DNA of 64,000 nt from Woeseiaceae bacterium (GCA_030065985.1 JASJCM010000011.1:1-64000); one strand, 5' to 3'; shown: positions 25,308-35,864, counted from the stretch's first letter. The notes: a model not told the origin generated them from the letters alone. Numbers and translations are program-made.

Positions 25308-26018
25308 ATGACACGCCGAATACTGCTTGTGGAGGACGAACAGGACATTGCGGAGCTCGCGGCGCTGCACCTCGAGGACCTGTGCGATGACGTGCACATT
25401 GCCAACGACGGCAATGATGGCTTGCGACTTGCTTTGTCCCAGGACTGGGCGCTGATCGTGCTGGACCTGCGGCTGCCCGGCGTCGACGGGCTCGAGATCT
25501 GCCGACGCGTGCGGCGTGAGCGTCAGTACCAGCCAATCCTCATGCTGACCTCAAAGTCGTCGGAGCTCGACCGTGTGCTCGGCCTCGAGTCCGGCGCCGA
25601 CGACTACCTGACCAAGCCTTTCAGTGTCCTCGAACTCGCGGCACGTGCGCGGGCCATCCTGCGCCGCGTCGATGCATTGCGTGGTGCGCCGGTGGCCGAG
25701 CCCGACAGCGGTGCGATTGCGGCGGGTCCGGTCAGTATCGATCCGTCGCGTCGCGAGGTAACGCTGCATGGCGAATCCGTCGAGCTGACTGCCCGAGAGT
25801 TCGATCTCCTCGAACACCTCGCTCGCCACCCCGGACGCGTGTTCCGCCGCTCCGACCTGCTTGACCAGGTCTGGGGTTACGGCCACGAGGGATACGAGCA
25901 CACGGTCAACTCGCATATCAACCGGCTGCGCGCGAAGATCGAACCCGACCCATCGCATCCGTCAATGATCGTCACCGTCTGGGGCGTGGGTTACAAGTTC
26001 GCAGCTGCCCTGCAATGA
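25308..26018 (+). CDS. OmpR-family response regulator
   Basis: This 236-residue protein starts at ATG 25308 with AAGGTGG upstream. The receiver domain (1-115) has the acidic pair DE near 9-10, the phospho-acceptor aspartate in LIVLDLRLPG and the lysine in DDYLTKPFS. The C-terminal winged helix (about 135-235) has ELTAREFDLLEHLARHPGRVFRRSDLLDQVWG and HINRLRAKIEPDP. It overlaps the kinase gene by the ATGA arrangement. Its own promoter and that of the spondin operon carry the same phased repeats, so it probably regulates both. Confidence 0.93.
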   Translation: MTRRILLVEDEQDIAELAALHLEDLCDDVHIANDGNDGLRLALSQDWALIVLDLRLPGVDGLEICRRVRRERQYQPILMLTSKSSELDRVLGLESGADDYLTKPFSVLELAARARAILRRVDALRGAPVAEPDSGAIAAGPVSIDPSRREVTLHGESVELTAREFDLLEHLARHPGRVFRRSDLLDQVWGYGHEGYEHTVNSHINRLRAKIEPDPSHPSMIVTVWGVGYKFAAALQ

Positions 26019-27487
26019 AATCGCTGTTCGCAAAGTTGTCCGCTGCGCTGCTCGCGATCGTCATACTGATGGGCGCAGCTTTCCTGGCTGTGGATCGATT
26101 CCAGACGCGCGCCTACTACGACGAACTTTCGCAGAAACTCAATGCGCCCATCGCAATGTATGTAACTGAGCAACGCCAGCTCATCGAGAACGGCGTCGCC
26201 GATCTCGAGAGTCTTCGCGAGCTCTCAGGGCATGCCATGGTCATTAATCCATCGGCCGAGATCTACCTGCTCGACACCGATGGCAACATCCTCGGCCACA
26301 GTCTGAGCGACGATGCCGTGCAACTGCCGCGAGTCGACCTCGAGCCGGTGTTGGCCCTGATTGACGGCACTGCGCAGCTGCCCCTGCACGGCGACGATCC
26401 TCGCTCGGGTCTCAGCAAAATCTTCTCGGCGTTCCCGGTCCAATCGGAAAGCGGTCTCGAAGGCTATCTCTACGTGATTCTCGGCGGCCAACGTTATGAC
26501 GAGCTTGCGGGTGACCTGGGCGATTCGTACGCCTCGCGTATCAGCGCGATGGCCGTAATCGCGATCGTACTGTTCACGGCGCTGGTCGGATTTCTCGTAT
26601 TCCGTCTTCTTACGCGTCGACTGCAGCGCCTGAGCTGTGAGATGGAACGTGCGACCGCGTCCGGTTTCACCACGCAGCCCGGCTTCGGTGAAATTCGAGC
26701 TGATGGCGATGAGATCGACGCGCTGTCGCGCGCCTTTACCGAGATGTCCGATCAGATCCAGTCGCAGATCGAGCAGCTCAAGGAAAACGACCGTTTGCGG
26801 CGTGAGCTGATCTCGAACATCTCGCACGACCTGCGCACGCCGCTGTCGGCGATGCAAGGGTCGATCGAAACACTGATCATCAAGGGGCAAGCCATGCCCG
26901 ACGCCGAACGTGATCGTTACCTGCGAATGGCCCGCAAACATACGGTGCGACTCGGCACGTTGATAGGCGACCTGTTTGAACTCGCAAAGCTCGACTCGGC
27001 AAGCGTCACTCCCAGCGTAGAAGCATTTTCGCTCGCGGAGCTTGCGCAGGATATCGCGCAGGAGTTCCAGGTCGAATGCGAACGCAAGAACGTGAGTTTC
27101 GAAATCGAGACTGACTGTGGCACGGCGCAGTCGCTCGGTGACATTGGCCTCATCCAGCGAGCACTCGAGAACCTCGTCAAAAACGCGGTGCAGTTTGCGC
27201 CCGAGGGTGGCGAAGTAACGATCTCGATTACCCGGCACGACGCTTCAGTAGCTGTAGCGGTAGCAGATAATGGCCCGGGCATCGCCGAAAAGGACATGCC
27301 GCGTATCTTCGACCGCTTCTACCGCGCGCTCGACGGCGAGGAAGCACGGTCCGACTCATCGGGACTTGGGCTGGCAATCGTCAAACGCATTCTCGATCTG
27401 CACGACAGCCGCATTACGGTGACCAGCAAGGTCAATACGGGCACGCGCTTCGAGTTCGAGTTGCCCCTTTGCCAACAGGCCGCCTGA
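26015..27487 (+). CDS. Sensor histidine kinase, partner of 25308
   Basis: This 490-residue inner-membrane protein has a transmembrane helix (about 10-30) and a periplasmic sensor (about 35-170). A second transmembrane helix (about 175-197) is followed by HAMP (about 198-255), HisKA with ISHDLRTPLSAMQGSIETL (phospho-accepting histidine near 271) and HATPase_c. The HATPase boxes are NLVKNAVQFAPEGG, DNGPGIAEKD, FDRFYRAL and SSGLGLAIVK. It is translationally coupled to the response regulator. A terminator follows at 27491. Confidence 0.93.
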   Translation: MKSLFAKLSAALLAIVILMGAAFLAVDRFQTRAYYDELSQKLNAPIAMYVTEQRQLIENGVADLESLRELSGHAMVINPSAEIYLLDTDGNILGHSLSDDAVQLPRVDLEPVLALIDGTAQLPLHGDDPRSGLSKIFSAFPVQSESGLEGYLYVILGGQRYDELAGDLGDSYASRISAMAVIAIVLFTALVGFLVFRLLTRRLQRLSCEMERATASGFTTQPGFGEIRADGDEIDALSRAFTEMSDQIQSQIEQLKENDRLRRELISNISHDLRTPLSAMQGSIETLIIKGQAMPDAERDRYLRMARKHTVRLGTLIGDLFELAKLDSASVTPSVEAFSLAELAQDIAQEFQVECERKNVSFEIETDCGTAQSLGDIGLIQRALENLVKNAVQFAPEGGEVTISITRHDASVAVAVADNGPGIAEKDMPRIFDRFYRALDGEEARSDSSGLGLAIVKRILDLHDSRITVTSKVNTGTRFEFELPLCQQAA

Positions 27488-27490
27488 GGC

Positions 27491-27519
27491 AAAAAAAACG
27501 CCCGGCAGAGCCGGGCGTT
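27491..27519 (-). terminator. Intrinsic terminator between convergent genes
   Basis: The stem is AACGCCCGGC-aga-GCCGGGCGTT. On the minus strand it is followed by a run of eight T, serving the TonB receptor gene. The + strand side (TTCTG) is weaker but may also stop the kinase transcript. Confidence 0.85.
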
Positions 27520-27544
27520 CTGATCTTGCGATGTTGGCGTTTGC

Positions 27545-29932
27545 TCAGTCGCCAAAGCCCATTCGGAACTTCACACCAGCGGTCCGCGGCGTGTTGACGC
27601 GGTACGCCAGGCGGGCGCGACCACCGCGCTCGCGGTCGAACGACAGGTTGGCATTCTCATCGGTCAGGTTGTTGACGTAGAGAATGGCAGACCAGTTGTC
27701 CTTCTCGACTCCGAGGCTCATGTTCACGACCGTGTACGGATCGAGCTCCAGGTCAAGGTTGGTGGTTTCGTTGCCCGTCGCACCACCGAACGGCAGGCCC
27801 GACGTGAACGATCCGGCGAGAGGAAGCTGATCGCTCGGCTGCGTGATGCGGTCACCCACGTTGTGGATCGTTGTATTCCAGAAACCGTCCGCGCCGCCAA
27901 ACGCGCTAACCGGGAACATGTAGCTGGCCGTAGCGGCGATCTGGAACTCGGGGACCGACGCGAGACGGTTACCGTTTGCGAGGCCACCAATCACGTTGCC
28001 GTCGCCGTCAACAACCGTCGAGTCAAACTCTGCGTCGATGATGCTGCCGGCAATCGAGAGGTACAGCGACTCGCGCGGGCTAGCGCCGAACTCGAACTCG
28101 ACACCCTGAGTGTGTGCTTTCGGTACGTTGAACGAGATACGTGACGAGCACGATCCGGCGTCCAGCGTCGCCTGCAGATCCTCGATCTCCGAGTAGAACG
28201 CGGCCGCGTTAAACGTTACACCGTTGCCGAAGCTCGATTTGGCGCCGATCTCGTAATTCCACATCGTCTCGTCTTCGTACGACTGGAAGCTGCCGAAGAT
28301 CTGCAGATCCTCAGGCGTGCAGAGCGTCGCGTTGAGCGGGTCGTTAACGCCGCCGAGGCGGAAGCCCTGCGATACCTGCGCGTTCAGCGTCGTCTCGTCG
28401 GAGATGTCATAGCTCAGCATGATGCGCGGCGTGAAACCGTCGGACTCGGTCTTGTCCGTCTGATCGTCGCCGTTGGAGAACAGACCACCGGACAGGAAGC
28501 GGCGTGACTCCTCGAAGTCGTAAAAGCGACCGCCGATCGTCAGCTGCAGCACATCACTAATGTCGTAGTTGACCTCACCGAAGAACGCGATCTGCTCAAT
28601 GTCGTACGGCAGGTCCGAGTTGTACGGCGAATCGGGACCGTAGCCATTGGCGGCGCCAGCCGACGTGCCCGCACCGAGGACCTGGTCGGTGATGAGATCA
28701 TAGCCCGGGGTCGGCAAGCGCTGTGCGTAGTTACGCTCGACGTCTGAGTAGAAGAAGCCACCGAGCCACTGCACGCCGTCGTCGTTATTCGAGCTCAGTC
28801 GAACTTCGAACGTCGTCTGCTTGAGGTCGGTCGTGTCACGCAGGTTCGACGGCAACAGCACGCCACCCTGCTCCGGGAAACCAAGGTCGACCGATACCGA
28901 GCCGGTCAGCGCAGATGCGTCGCGGCTGACGAGAATCTCGCGATCGAGCTGGCTGCCGACGAAGGTGATGTCGAAGGCGTCAAACGAAGCTTCGACGACG
29001 AGGTCTGCGAGCAGCGTGTCATCGGTGAACTGCTCCTGCAGCAACAGGTGCTGCTGGCGCTCGCCGAGCTGGATCGGATCGCGCGTTGTCGTGTACGGAT
29101 TGGCGAACAGGTTGAACACTTCCGCGCGATTGAAGCCGTCGGCCTCAATCTCTTGGTAGACGATACGCGGTGTGATCGTGATCGCGTCACCGACGCCGAA
29201 CGTCAGCGCTGCACGTACACCGGTGCGCGTGCCGCTGTTCACGTCTTCCTTGAAATTACCCGTCGCTTCTTCGCGAGCATCGATGAAGCCGGCGTACTCA
29301 GTGTGGTAACCAACAAGGCGCACTGCCGCGTTGCCTTCGCCGAGGGGCAGGTTGACCATGCCCTTAAGGCCGCCGCCGGTACCGCCATCCGTGACCGAAT
29401 TGAGGTCGGCCTCGATGTTGGCTTCGAACGCCTCGGTGTTCGGGTCGTTGGTGATGTAACGGATCGTGCCGCCAACCGAACCGGAACCGAACAGCGTGCC
29501 CTGCGGGCCACGCAGTGTCTCGACGCGGTTGAGGTCATAAAGATCGAAGTCCGGCGTGAACAGCGAGACGGAGATAACCGACTCGTCGAGGTACACACCG
29601 ACCTGCTCTTTCACGCCCGGCTGGTCACGAACGATCTGGCCGGCCGAGACGCCGCGGATGGCGACCTGGCTCTGGCCCGGACCGAGGTTCTGAACCGTCA
29701 GACCGGCGACATTCCTCGAGAGCTCCTCGAGGTTGGATGCGCCCGAGCGCTGGATGTCTTCGGCGGTCTGCGCGTTGATCGAGAATGGCACGTCCTGGAT
29801 CGTCGTTTCGCGCTTCGTTGCCGTTACCGTGATCTCTTCGAGCTCCTGCGCCACGGCGCCGCTCGAGAGGCCCAGTACGGCAGCCGCCGAGATAAACACC
29901 GGTAATGGTGTTGCTTTCTTGCTACTGCTCAT
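27545..29932 (-). CDS. TonB-dependent outer-membrane receptor
   Basis: This 795-residue protein has a signal peptide (about 1-29, ending AVAQ). A TonB box-like ITVTATKRE leads to a plug domain (about 45-160: VPFSINAQTAEDIQRSGASNLEELSRNVAG; GPQGTLFGSGSVGGTIRYITN) and a 22-strand barrel. The C-terminus is GVKFRMGFGD, a little unlike the usual terminal aromatic. The plug and barrel style (IQDVPFS) is that of the catecholate/sugar-type receptors abundant in marine gammaproteobacteria. The ligand is unknown. It stands alone with its own promoter candidate and terminator. Confidence 0.92.
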   Translation of the reverse strand: MSSSKKATPLPVFISAAAVLGLSSGAVAQELEEITVTATKRETTIQDVPFSINAQTAEDIQRSGASNLEELSRNVAGLTVQNLGPGQSQVAIRGVSAGQIVRDQPGVKEQVGVYLDESVISVSLFTPDFDLYDLNRVETLRGPQGTLFGSGSVGGTIRYITNDPNTEAFEANIEADLNSVTDGGTGGGLKGMVNLPLGEGNAAVRLVGYHTEYAGFIDAREEATGNFKEDVNSGTRTGVRAALTFGVGDAITITPRIVYQEIEADGFNRAEVFNLFANPYTTTRDPIQLGERQQHLLLQEQFTDDTLLADLVVEASFDAFDITFVGSQLDREILVSRDASALTGSVSVDLGFPEQGGVLLPSNLRDTTDLKQTTFEVRLSSNNDDGVQWLGGFFYSDVERNYAQRLPTPGYDLITDQVLGAGTSAGAANGYGPDSPYNSDLPYDIEQIAFFGEVNYDISDVLQLTIGGRFYDFEESRRFLSGGLFSNGDDQTDKTESDGFTPRIMLSYDISDETTLNAQVSQGFRLGGVNDPLNATLCTPEDLQIFGSFQSYEDETMWNYEIGAKSSFGNGVTFNAAAFYSEIEDLQATLDAGSCSSRISFNVPKAHTQGVEFEFGASPRESLYLSIAGSIIDAEFDSTVVDGDGNVIGGLANGNRLASVPEFQIAATASYMFPVSAFGGADGFWNTTIHNVGDRITQPSDQLPLAGSFTSGLPFGGATGNETTNLDLELDPYTVVNMSLGVEKDNWSAILYVNNLTDENANLSFDRERGGRARLAYRVNTPRTAGVKFRMGFGD

Positions 29933-29999
29933 TGTTACCCCCCTTCATGGGATTCGTACGTTCCTGAATCGACAAGTTTTTTTGAGACTTGTTCCCTTA

Positions 30000-30027
30000 A
30001 GCATAGTGTGGTTTTGAGGCGATACAA
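30000..30027 (-). promoter_or_regulatory. Candidate sigma-70 promoter for the TonB receptor
   Basis: On the minus strand TTGTAT and TATGCT are 16 bases apart, about 70 bases ahead of the start. A small hairpin ACAAGT-ctcaaaaaa-ACTTGT lies in the leader. Only the sequence match supports this. Confidence 0.35.
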
Positions 30028-30066
30028 GCCGACAAAGTAACAAGGCGTAACAAAATCGCCGGCAGC

Positions 30067-30092
30067 AAAAAGGCCGGGCGATTGCCCGGCCT
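30067..30092 (-). terminator. Intrinsic terminator after ald
   Basis: The stem AGGCCGGGC-gatt-GCCCGGCCT is followed on the minus strand by a run of T, 38 bases past the alanine dehydrogenase stop. Confidence 0.85.
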
Positions 30093-30129
30093 GATCTTGC
30101 GCCTGAATCCTGAAGGGGGTGAAGAGGTA

Positions 30130-31251
30130 TCAGGCTGCTTTGAGGGCATCCTCGGGGGAGAGATAGTCGTATCCGAGGTCGTGGGCGACAGCTTCACATG
30201 TCACCTGCCCTGCATGAACATTGAGGCCGTTGGCGAGGTGCGGATCGGCCTTCAGCGCCTCTACCCAGCCGTGGTTTGCCAGTTCCTTGACGAACGGCAG
30301 CGTGGCATTGGTCAGCGCAAACGTGCTCGTGCGCGGCACGGCGCCCGGCATGTTGGCAACGCAGTAGTGCACGACGCCGTCCACGACGTAGGTCGGATCC
30401 GCGTGCGTCGTCGCGTGGCTCGTCTCGAAGCAACCGCCCTGGTCGATCGAGATGTCGACCATGACCGAGCCGTCCTGCATGGCCTTCACGGTCTCCGCCG
30501 ACACGAGTTTCGGTGCGGCGGCGCCTGCGACCAGCACTGCGCCGATGATCAGGTCTGACTCAAGCGCCAGCTCTTCAATAGCGTGCTTGGTCGAGAAGCG
30601 CGTTGTTACGCGGCCACCCCAGATATCGTCGAGCTCGCGCAGGCGCGGCAGCGAACGATCCAGGACCGTGACGCGCGCACCGAGTCCGATAGCCATGTCG
30701 GCTGCGTTGGCGCCTGAAACGCCGCCGCCGATAACCAGTACGTTTGCAGGTCCGACGCCCGGGACACCGCCCAGCAGCTTGCCGATACCGCCGTTGGCTT
30801 TCTGCAGCGAGTACGCGCCGGCCTGGATCGACAGGCGACCGGCAACTTCCGACATCGGCGTCAGCAGCGGCAGTGAGCCGTCGTCCGCGGTGACGGTTTC
30901 ATAGGCAATCGCGGTCGTGCCCGACTTGACGAGCGCGGCAGTCTGGTCGGGATCGGGAGCGAGGTGCAGGTACGTAAACAGTACCTGGTCGGGGCGCAGC
31001 ATTTCGCATTCGGGGAGCTGCGGCTCTTTGACCTTCACGATCATGTCCGCCTGGTCGAACACTTCCTTCGCTGTCCCAACAACGCGGGCACCAGCCTTGA
31101 TGTAGTGAGCATCGGTCATGCCGATGCCACCGCCTGCATTCGTTTCGACGATGACCTCGTGGCCATCGTGCACCAGCTCATGAACGCCTGCCGGGGTCAT
31201 GCCGACACGGAATTCGAGGGTTTTGATCTCTTTGGGTACTCCGATCCTCAT
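30130..31251 (-). CDS. ald: Alanine dehydrogenase
   Basis: The start at 31251 ([20 protein letters not shown]) has AGGAGAG upstream; the frame is open further but that extension has no site. The 373-residue enzyme oxidatively deaminates L-alanine to pyruvate with NAD+. Visible features are the substrate-site KVKEPQ (about 74) and YLHLAP (histidine near 96). The nucleotide-binding loop [28 protein letters not shown] (about 170-200) and the family C-terminal EALKAD.HLA.GLN are also present. The length is normal. It is divergent from an Lrp-type gene, the usual partner for alanine- or leucine-responsive control. Confidence 0.95.
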   Translation of the reverse strand: MRIGVPKEIKTLEFRVGMTPAGVHELVHDGHEVIVETNAGGGIGMTDAHYIKAGARVVGTAKEVFDQADMIVKVKEPQLPECEMLRPDQVLFTYLHLAPDPDQTAALVKSGTTAIAYETVTADDGSLPLLTPMSEVAGRLSIQAGAYSLQKANGGIGKLLGGVPGVGPANVLVIGGGVSGANAADMAIGLGARVTVLDRSLPRLRELDDIWGGRVTTRFSTKHAIEELALESDLIIGAVLVAGAAAPKLVSAETVKAMQDGSVMVDISIDQGGCFETSHATTHADPTYVVDGVVHYCVANMPGAVPRTSTFALTNATLPFVKELANHGWVEALKADPHLANGLNVHAGQVTCEAVAHDLGYDYLSPEDALKAA

Positions 31252-31378
31252 TGGCTCTCTCCTACCAATTGTTCGTTGTTTCAGTTTTAAGGATAGCGCC
31301 GGAGAACGGCATTCGCTTGCAAATGAAACTACTTCAACCCGCATTTTGTGGCATTATCCGCCGCATAAGTACTGATTT

Positions 31379-31855
31379 GTGGTGTTTTCTGCCGTGACAC
31401 TCGATAAATACGACACCCTCATTCTCGAAGCGCTGCAGCGCGACGGGCGCATCAGCAACAAGCAGCTGGCAGAAGAAGTGAGTCTCTCGGAGTCCTCCTG
31501 CCTCAGGCGCGTGCGCGCACTTGAGGAGTCAGACGTTATCGATCGCTACGCGGCCCTGCTCAGCCAGCCCAAGGTCGGCCTGCCCGGCAACGTGTTCGTA
31601 CATATCGGGCTGACCCGCGAGGTCGAAAGCGACCTCGCCGCGTTCGAGCAGGCCGTGCGGGACATTCCCGAGGTGATGGAGTGCTACCTGATGTCAGGCG
31701 AGTTCGACTACCTGCTCCGGGTGGTTGTCTCGGACATGGCGGACTTCGAGCGTATCCACAAGACCGAGCTCACGCGCCTGCCCGGCGTCGCGCGCGTCAA
31801 TTCGAGCTTCGCGATTCGTACCGTGCGACGGAAGACGGAGTTACCGTTGCGCTAG
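31379..31855 (+). CDS. Lrp/AsnC-family regulator
   Basis: This 158-residue protein starts at GTG 31379; further GTG codons at 31382 and 31394 are possible and no strong ribosome site decides between them. The N-terminal helix-turn-helix is typical ([47 protein letters not shown]). The C-terminal RAM ligand-binding domain includes [21 protein letters not shown]. Divergence from ald suggests it controls alanine catabolism, known for several Lrp homologues. It overlaps the convergent yggX gene by 4 bases. Confidence 0.9.
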   Translation: MVFSAVTLDKYDTLILEALQRDGRISNKQLAEEVSLSESSCLRRVRALEESDVIDRYAALLSQPKVGLPGNVFVHIGLTREVESDLAAFEQAVRDIPEVMECYLMSGEFDYLLRVVVSDMADFERIHKTELTRLPGVARVNSSFAIRTVRRKTELPLR

Positions 31856-32124
31856 TCGGAGGGCGGCACGAATTCCTTGGGCGCCGCAGAACCGCCGGCG
31901 AAGAAAAATTTCTCCATCTCGGTCTCGAGGAACTTGCGGGCCTCGGGTTCGATCGGGGTCAGGCGGTACTCATTGATCAGCATGGTCTGGTGGGCGAGCC
32001 AGCGCTGCCATGCTTCTTTGGAGACATTGTCGTAGATACGCTGACCGAGCTCGCCCGGATACGGTGCGAAATCGAGGCCCTCTGCCTCCTTGCCCAGCAA
32101 AACGCAATTAATCGTGCGTGCCAT
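31852..32124 (-). CDS. yggX: Fe(2+)-trafficking protein YggX
   Basis: This 90-residue protein has the family start [30 protein letters not shown] with the conserved cysteine at residue 7. It also has the conserved [18 protein letters not shown]. YggX protects iron-sulfur clusters from oxidative damage. It overlaps the end of mutY by 17 bases, as in E. coli where the two genes are also linked; MutY itself carries an iron-sulfur cluster. Confidence 0.96.
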   Translation of the reverse strand: MARTINCVLLGKEAEGLDFAPYPGELGQRIYDNVSKEAWQRWLAHQTMLINEYRLTPIEPEARKFLETEMEKFFFAGGSAAPKEFVPPSD

Positions 32125-33157
32125 TCCTTAACTTATCCAGCAGCTTGTTGACCGGGGCAGCCATGCCACCCGGCAACTCGTTATCAAGGCGATGCCAGGT
32201 GGCACCGGTGTTGTCGGCTACTTTACTCAAAGGCGCCGTGACGCGCACGACTATCGGCCGAATGTCGAGGTCGTAATGGCTGAAGCTGTGGCGCAGCAAG
32301 CCCCAGCTCTCGACGTCGTCGATATCCAGGGCCAGACGCTCGCGGCACCAGCTTGCTGCGTCGTCGCCCTCGATCTCGGGCAGGCTCCACAATCCGCCCC
32401 AGATGCCGGACTCGGGCCGGCGTTCGAGATACACGTGGCCGTCGTGCTTCGCGATAACCATCGTCGTCGCTCGCAGCGGCTTGTCCTTCTTCGGTTTGCG
32501 GCCCGGGAACACTGTCACTGTCCCCGCGCCCCGCGCGACGCAGTCCGCAGCGACAGGGCATAGCTCACAGGTGGGTTTGCTGCGCGTGCAGAGCGTCGCG
32601 CCCAGATCCATGATCGCCTGCGTATACGCTGCGACGTCCTGCTGCGGCGTGTTGTCTTCGGCGATCTCCCATAGCCGTTTTGCGACCGCCGTCGTACCGG
32701 GCCAGCCTTCGATCGCCTCGTGTCGCGCAAGTACGCGCTTCACGTTGCCATCGAGGATCGGGTGGCGCTGGTCGAACGCAAGCGAGAGGATCGCGCCGGC
32801 CGTCGAGCGCCCCACTCCGGGCAACGCCATGACGCCTTCGAGTGTCGCCGGGAATATGCCGCCGTGTTCGTCGCGCACCTGCTGTGCGGCCTTGTGCAGG
32901 TTACGTGCGCGCGCGTAGTACCCGAGACCCGACCAGTGCTGCAGTACTTCGTCCTGCGCCGCATCGGCGAGCGTCACGACATTGGGGAAGCGCTTCATGA
33001 AACGCTCGAAGTACGGGATCACGGTTTGGACCTGTGTCTGCTGCAGCATGATCTCCGACACCCAGGTGCGATAAGCATCCTTCGGCTGTTGCCACGGCAG
33101 GTCCTTGCGACCATGCACGGCAAACCATTCCAGCAGGCGTGTGGCGAAGTCGCTCAA
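32108..33157 (-). CDS. mutY: Adenine DNA glycosylase MutY
   Basis: This 349-residue enzyme removes adenine mispaired with 8-oxoguanine. The helix-hairpin-helix and catalytic region are clear ([55 protein letters not shown], with the catalytic aspartate in that stretch). The [4Fe-4S] ligands are C-x6-C-x2-C-x5-C ([17 protein letters not shown]). A C-terminal Nudix-like domain (about 225-345) reads oxoG. It overlaps the SRPBCC gene upstream by 4 bases and yggX downstream by 17. Confidence 0.96.
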   Translation of the reverse strand: MSDFATRLLEWFAVHGRKDLPWQQPKDAYRTWVSEIMLQQTQVQTVIPYFERFMKRFPNVVTLADAAQDEVLQHWSGLGYYARARNLHKAAQQVRDEHGGIFPATLEGVMALPGVGRSTAGAILSLAFDQRHPILDGNVKRVLARHEAIEGWPGTTAVAKRLWEIAEDNTPQQDVAAYTQAIMDLGATLCTRSKPTCELCPVAADCVARGAGTVTVFPGRKPKKDKPLRATTMVIAKHDGHVYLERRPESGIWGGLWSLPEIEGDDAASWCRERLALDIDDVESWGLLRHSFSHYDLDIRPIVVRVTAPLSKVADNTGATWHRLDNELPGGMAAPVNKLLDKLRNGTHD

Positions 33158-33720
33158 AAGATCACATCCGAGTTCGCGACCTGGCGAGCCACTTGCTCAA
33201 TACGGTCGATCGCCTCACCCGCATCCTTACGGAGCTTGCGCTTTATCATCCATGGCCCGATCGCGGGCGGCACCCAGAAAGCCGGTTCCATCGTAAGGCT
33301 ATAAATAACGCGCGTACCGCCGTTATCTTCGTTGAACTCCCACACCTCGTCCGCCTGGCGAAAATCGCTCTTCTCGGGATCGGCGTAGGAGCGCAATACA
33401 CGATTCGTTTCCCGCTCGACGCGGCCCTCACGTTTCAGGGTCTTGCAGAAGAACAGCACGCAGCCGCGATTGACGACGTAGTAGCCGGACTGCCCGTCGA
33501 TTTCCGTGTCGCGCGCCTCGACGACGGCGCTTGAGAAACGCGTTGAATAATCCCAACGACTGAAGACCGTGTAGGTCTCGTCGATGCCGGTGCTGAACCA
33601 GACGACAGACTTGAATTCGTAGCGCGTGCCATCGTAGCTGACGTCGATGCTGCGCAGATCGGCGGCCGTCGTTACCGACGTCGCCAACAACAACGCAACG
33701 ACGAGCGCCAGCCGGTGCAT
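33154..33720 (-). CDS. Exported SRPBCC (START-like) protein
   Basis: This 188-residue protein has a signal peptide (about 1-19, ending TTAAD). It has a SRPBCC/polyketide-cyclase-like fold, with [38 protein letters not shown] and [29 protein letters not shown] as typical ends. Periplasmic versions are seen near AsmA-like genes, as here. The function is unknown. Its ATG overlaps the AsmA stop by one base and its end overlaps mutY, so all four genes form one operon. Confidence 0.82.
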   Translation of the reverse strand: MHRLALVVALLLATSVTTAADLRSIDVSYDGTRYEFKSVVWFSTGIDETYTVFSRWDYSTRFSSAVVEARDTEIDGQSGYYVVNRGCVLFFCKTLKREGRVERETNRVLRSYADPEKSDFRQADEVWEFNEDNGGTRVIYSLTMEPAFWVPPAIGPWMIKRKLRKDAGEAIDRIEQVARQVANSDVIF

Positions 33721-35762
33721 CAGTTGAAGATGTCCTTCAGCTTGTCCTTGAGCGCGTCCTTGATCTCTTCCTCGACGCGCTCGCGCAGGAGTTCCTCAAC
33801 ATCGGGCGCAAGCTTGGGCGATGCGACCGGACCCGTGATCTTTACGGGGATGACGGTCTTCGTCAGATCGTCGATTTCTTCAGGCGTCGCTGCTTCGACC
33901 AGCTCGGGCTTCCGGAAAACGCGCGCCCTCATGCGGTAGTCAACGGTCCCTTCGGGCAGGTTGACCGTGCCCGCGCCTGTCAGCTGCATGAACGGCAGGT
34001 CGGCGACGAAATCATCATTGCGCATGATGCCATCCGTAACCGTGCTCGTTGCCGTCACGGCGCTGAACCTCGTGCGCGCAGGCAGCTCGGGTTCCGGTGG
34101 TGTTTCTTGCTTGAGCAACGCGCGGGCGCGGCGCAGTTCGTACCAGACGTCGGTACCTTCATACACGCCGTCCCTGAGCTCAAACGACATGTTGCCGTTC
34201 AGCGTGCGCTGGATTTCGCTCATGTCGTTGCCGCGCCCCGTCAGTTTGAAGTCGCCGCGGATCGAGCCCGAGATGTTGTCTTTCTCGAACATCGCGTTCG
34301 CGAGCTTCGCAAGGTCGACGCCCTCGATACGCTCGTTCATCGACAACACAGGGGTACTGCCAGAGACATCGAGACGCACATCGCCTTCGTATTTGCCGTC
34401 GAACAGGTCGGCCGACACGGGATGAATGCGCATCTTGCCGCTTCCGGTCGTGAGCCTGACCGTAACATTGTCGAGCCGCATCGCGCCGAGCGTCACCGTG
34501 CTGATCTTGAAGTCGCCGCGGGCATTGAGCGGCTTGATCAGCTCGGCCGGGATCTCCATCGGCGCGTCGTCGCCCGTCGCGGCCACTTCCTCTTCGTCGG
34601 CAGGTGCCATGTAACGATTCAGGTCGAGCGCGTCGCCCGTTAGGTCGAGGAAGAACCGACCGTTCGACGCAAACGGCACGGTCATCTTGCCCGTGAACGT
34701 TGTGTCGTCGACCGTGATCGTCAATCCGGTCATCCGCATGTTGTCGTCGCCGACATAGGCTTTCGCTGCCATGCTGACACTGGACAGCGCTGACGGGTCG
34801 GCCGTCTCGGGCGGTGTCGAGCCGAATGCGGTCATCAAGCTGCGCGGCGAGAATGCGGCGACGTCTATCGTCGCGACAGGCTGAATGGTGTCGGCGTAGG
34901 AGAACGGCTCCACTTCGGCGTCGATTTCGATGCCGAGCAGCGACAGACTGACGGGCTGGACGGTCGCGGTCTTCTCGACCGTCGACACATCTATACCGGC
35001 CGTCTCGAATGCAAACTTCGCAGGTATCTCGGCAAGGCCTTCGACCATGGCTTCGAGCGACGACTCGCCGAAGGTCACGGTTCCCGCGTCGCGATCGAAC
35101 GCGATCACCGTATCCAGTGATAGCTCACCAATATAGCCGGCAGGCTGCACGTCGAATTTCAGTCCGCCACTAGCCGGAACCGGGCTGCCGTCGTCGCTGA
35201 CGCGCCCGAGGCTCAGATTCACGTCGGTCAGCTCGTAGCGGTCACCTTTGGGCGCGTGAGCGTAAATGATCGTCGCGTTCGAAATCTCGACGCCCGAAAC
35301 CTCGATAGCCGTACCGTCGCCCGTTGTGGCTTCGGTTTCAGCCGGTGCCTCGCCAGCTTCCAGGAAGTCGGACCAGTTGCGCACGTCGTTGCGGTTGACC
35401 TGCAGGTTGAGCCGCAGGCCATCGACGGCCGCCGACCCGATCGTCGCCTCCTGGCGCAGCAGCAGCGGCAGCAGGCGCACACTCAGGCTGGCGCGCTCAA
35501 TCTCCGCGAACGGCTCGTCGCCAAAGCCCGGCGCATTACCGAGCGTCGTGCGGCCGATATCGATCGCCAGCCACGGGAAGATCTTGAGTTCTATGTCGCC
35601 TTCGATCACCAGCTCGCGGCCGGTGCTCTCCTTGACCGCGCTTGCGATGTCCTCGCGAAAGTCGTTCGGATCGAAAAACAGGCGAAACGCGATCGCGGCG
35701 AGCACGAATACTGCGACGATGCCGGCGATCGTCCAGGCAATGATTTTGGGGGCACGGGTCAT
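33720..35762 (-). CDS. AsmA-family protein
   Basis: This 680-residue protein has one N-terminal transmembrane helix (about 8-28). An AsmA-type body starts FDPNDFREDIASAVKESTGRELVIEGDIELKIFPWLAIDIGRTTLGN and ends with the conserved C-terminal block (LPEGTVDYRMRARVFRKPE; VPVKITGP-like VIPVKITGPVASPKLAPDV). AsmA-like proteins span the periplasm and help lipid movement to, or assembly of, the outer membrane. It is the first gene of the asmA-SRPBCC-mutY-yggX operon. Confidence 0.9.
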   Translation of the reverse strand: MTRAPKIIAWTIAGIVAVFVLAAIAFRLFFDPNDFREDIASAVKESTGRELVIEGDIELKIFPWLAIDIGRTTLGNAPGFGDEPFAEIERASLSVRLLPLLLRQEATIGSAAVDGLRLNLQVNRNDVRNWSDFLEAGEAPAETEATTGDGTAIEVSGVEISNATIIYAHAPKGDRYELTDVNLSLGRVSDDGSPVPASGGLKFDVQPAGYIGELSLDTVIAFDRDAGTVTFGESSLEAMVEGLAEIPAKFAFETAGIDVSTVEKTATVQPVSLSLLGIEIDAEVEPFSYADTIQPVATIDVAAFSPRSLMTAFGSTPPETADPSALSSVSMAAKAYVGDDNMRMTGLTITVDDTTFTGKMTVPFASNGRFFLDLTGDALDLNRYMAPADEEEVAATGDDAPMEIPAELIKPLNARGDFKISTVTLGAMRLDNVTVRLTTGSGKMRIHPVSADLFDGKYEGDVRLDVSGSTPVLSMNERIEGVDLAKLANAMFEKDNISGSIRGDFKLTGRGNDMSEIQRTLNGNMSFELRDGVYEGTDVWYELRRARALLKQETPPEPELPARTRFSAVTATSTVTDGIMRNDDFVADLPFMQLTGAGTVNLPEGTVDYRMRARVFRKPELVEAATPEEIDDLTKTVIPVKITGPVASPKLAPDVEELLRERVEEEIKDALKDKLKDIFN

Positions 35763-35806
35763 GGGACACCCATTCGATTAGACACGCACAGGGTATCAAA
35801 TCAGAC

Positions 35807-35835
35807 AAAAAACGGGCCGCGAAGTGCGGCCCGTT
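35807..35835 (-). terminator. Intrinsic terminator after the DUF4097 operon
   Basis: The stem AACGGGCCGC-gaagt-GCGGCCCGTT is followed on the minus strand by a run of six T. It separates the sigma-factor operon from the AsmA operon. Confidence 0.88.
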
Positions 35836-35864
35836 TGATCATATTCCGGTGGGTTTCGCGTGCG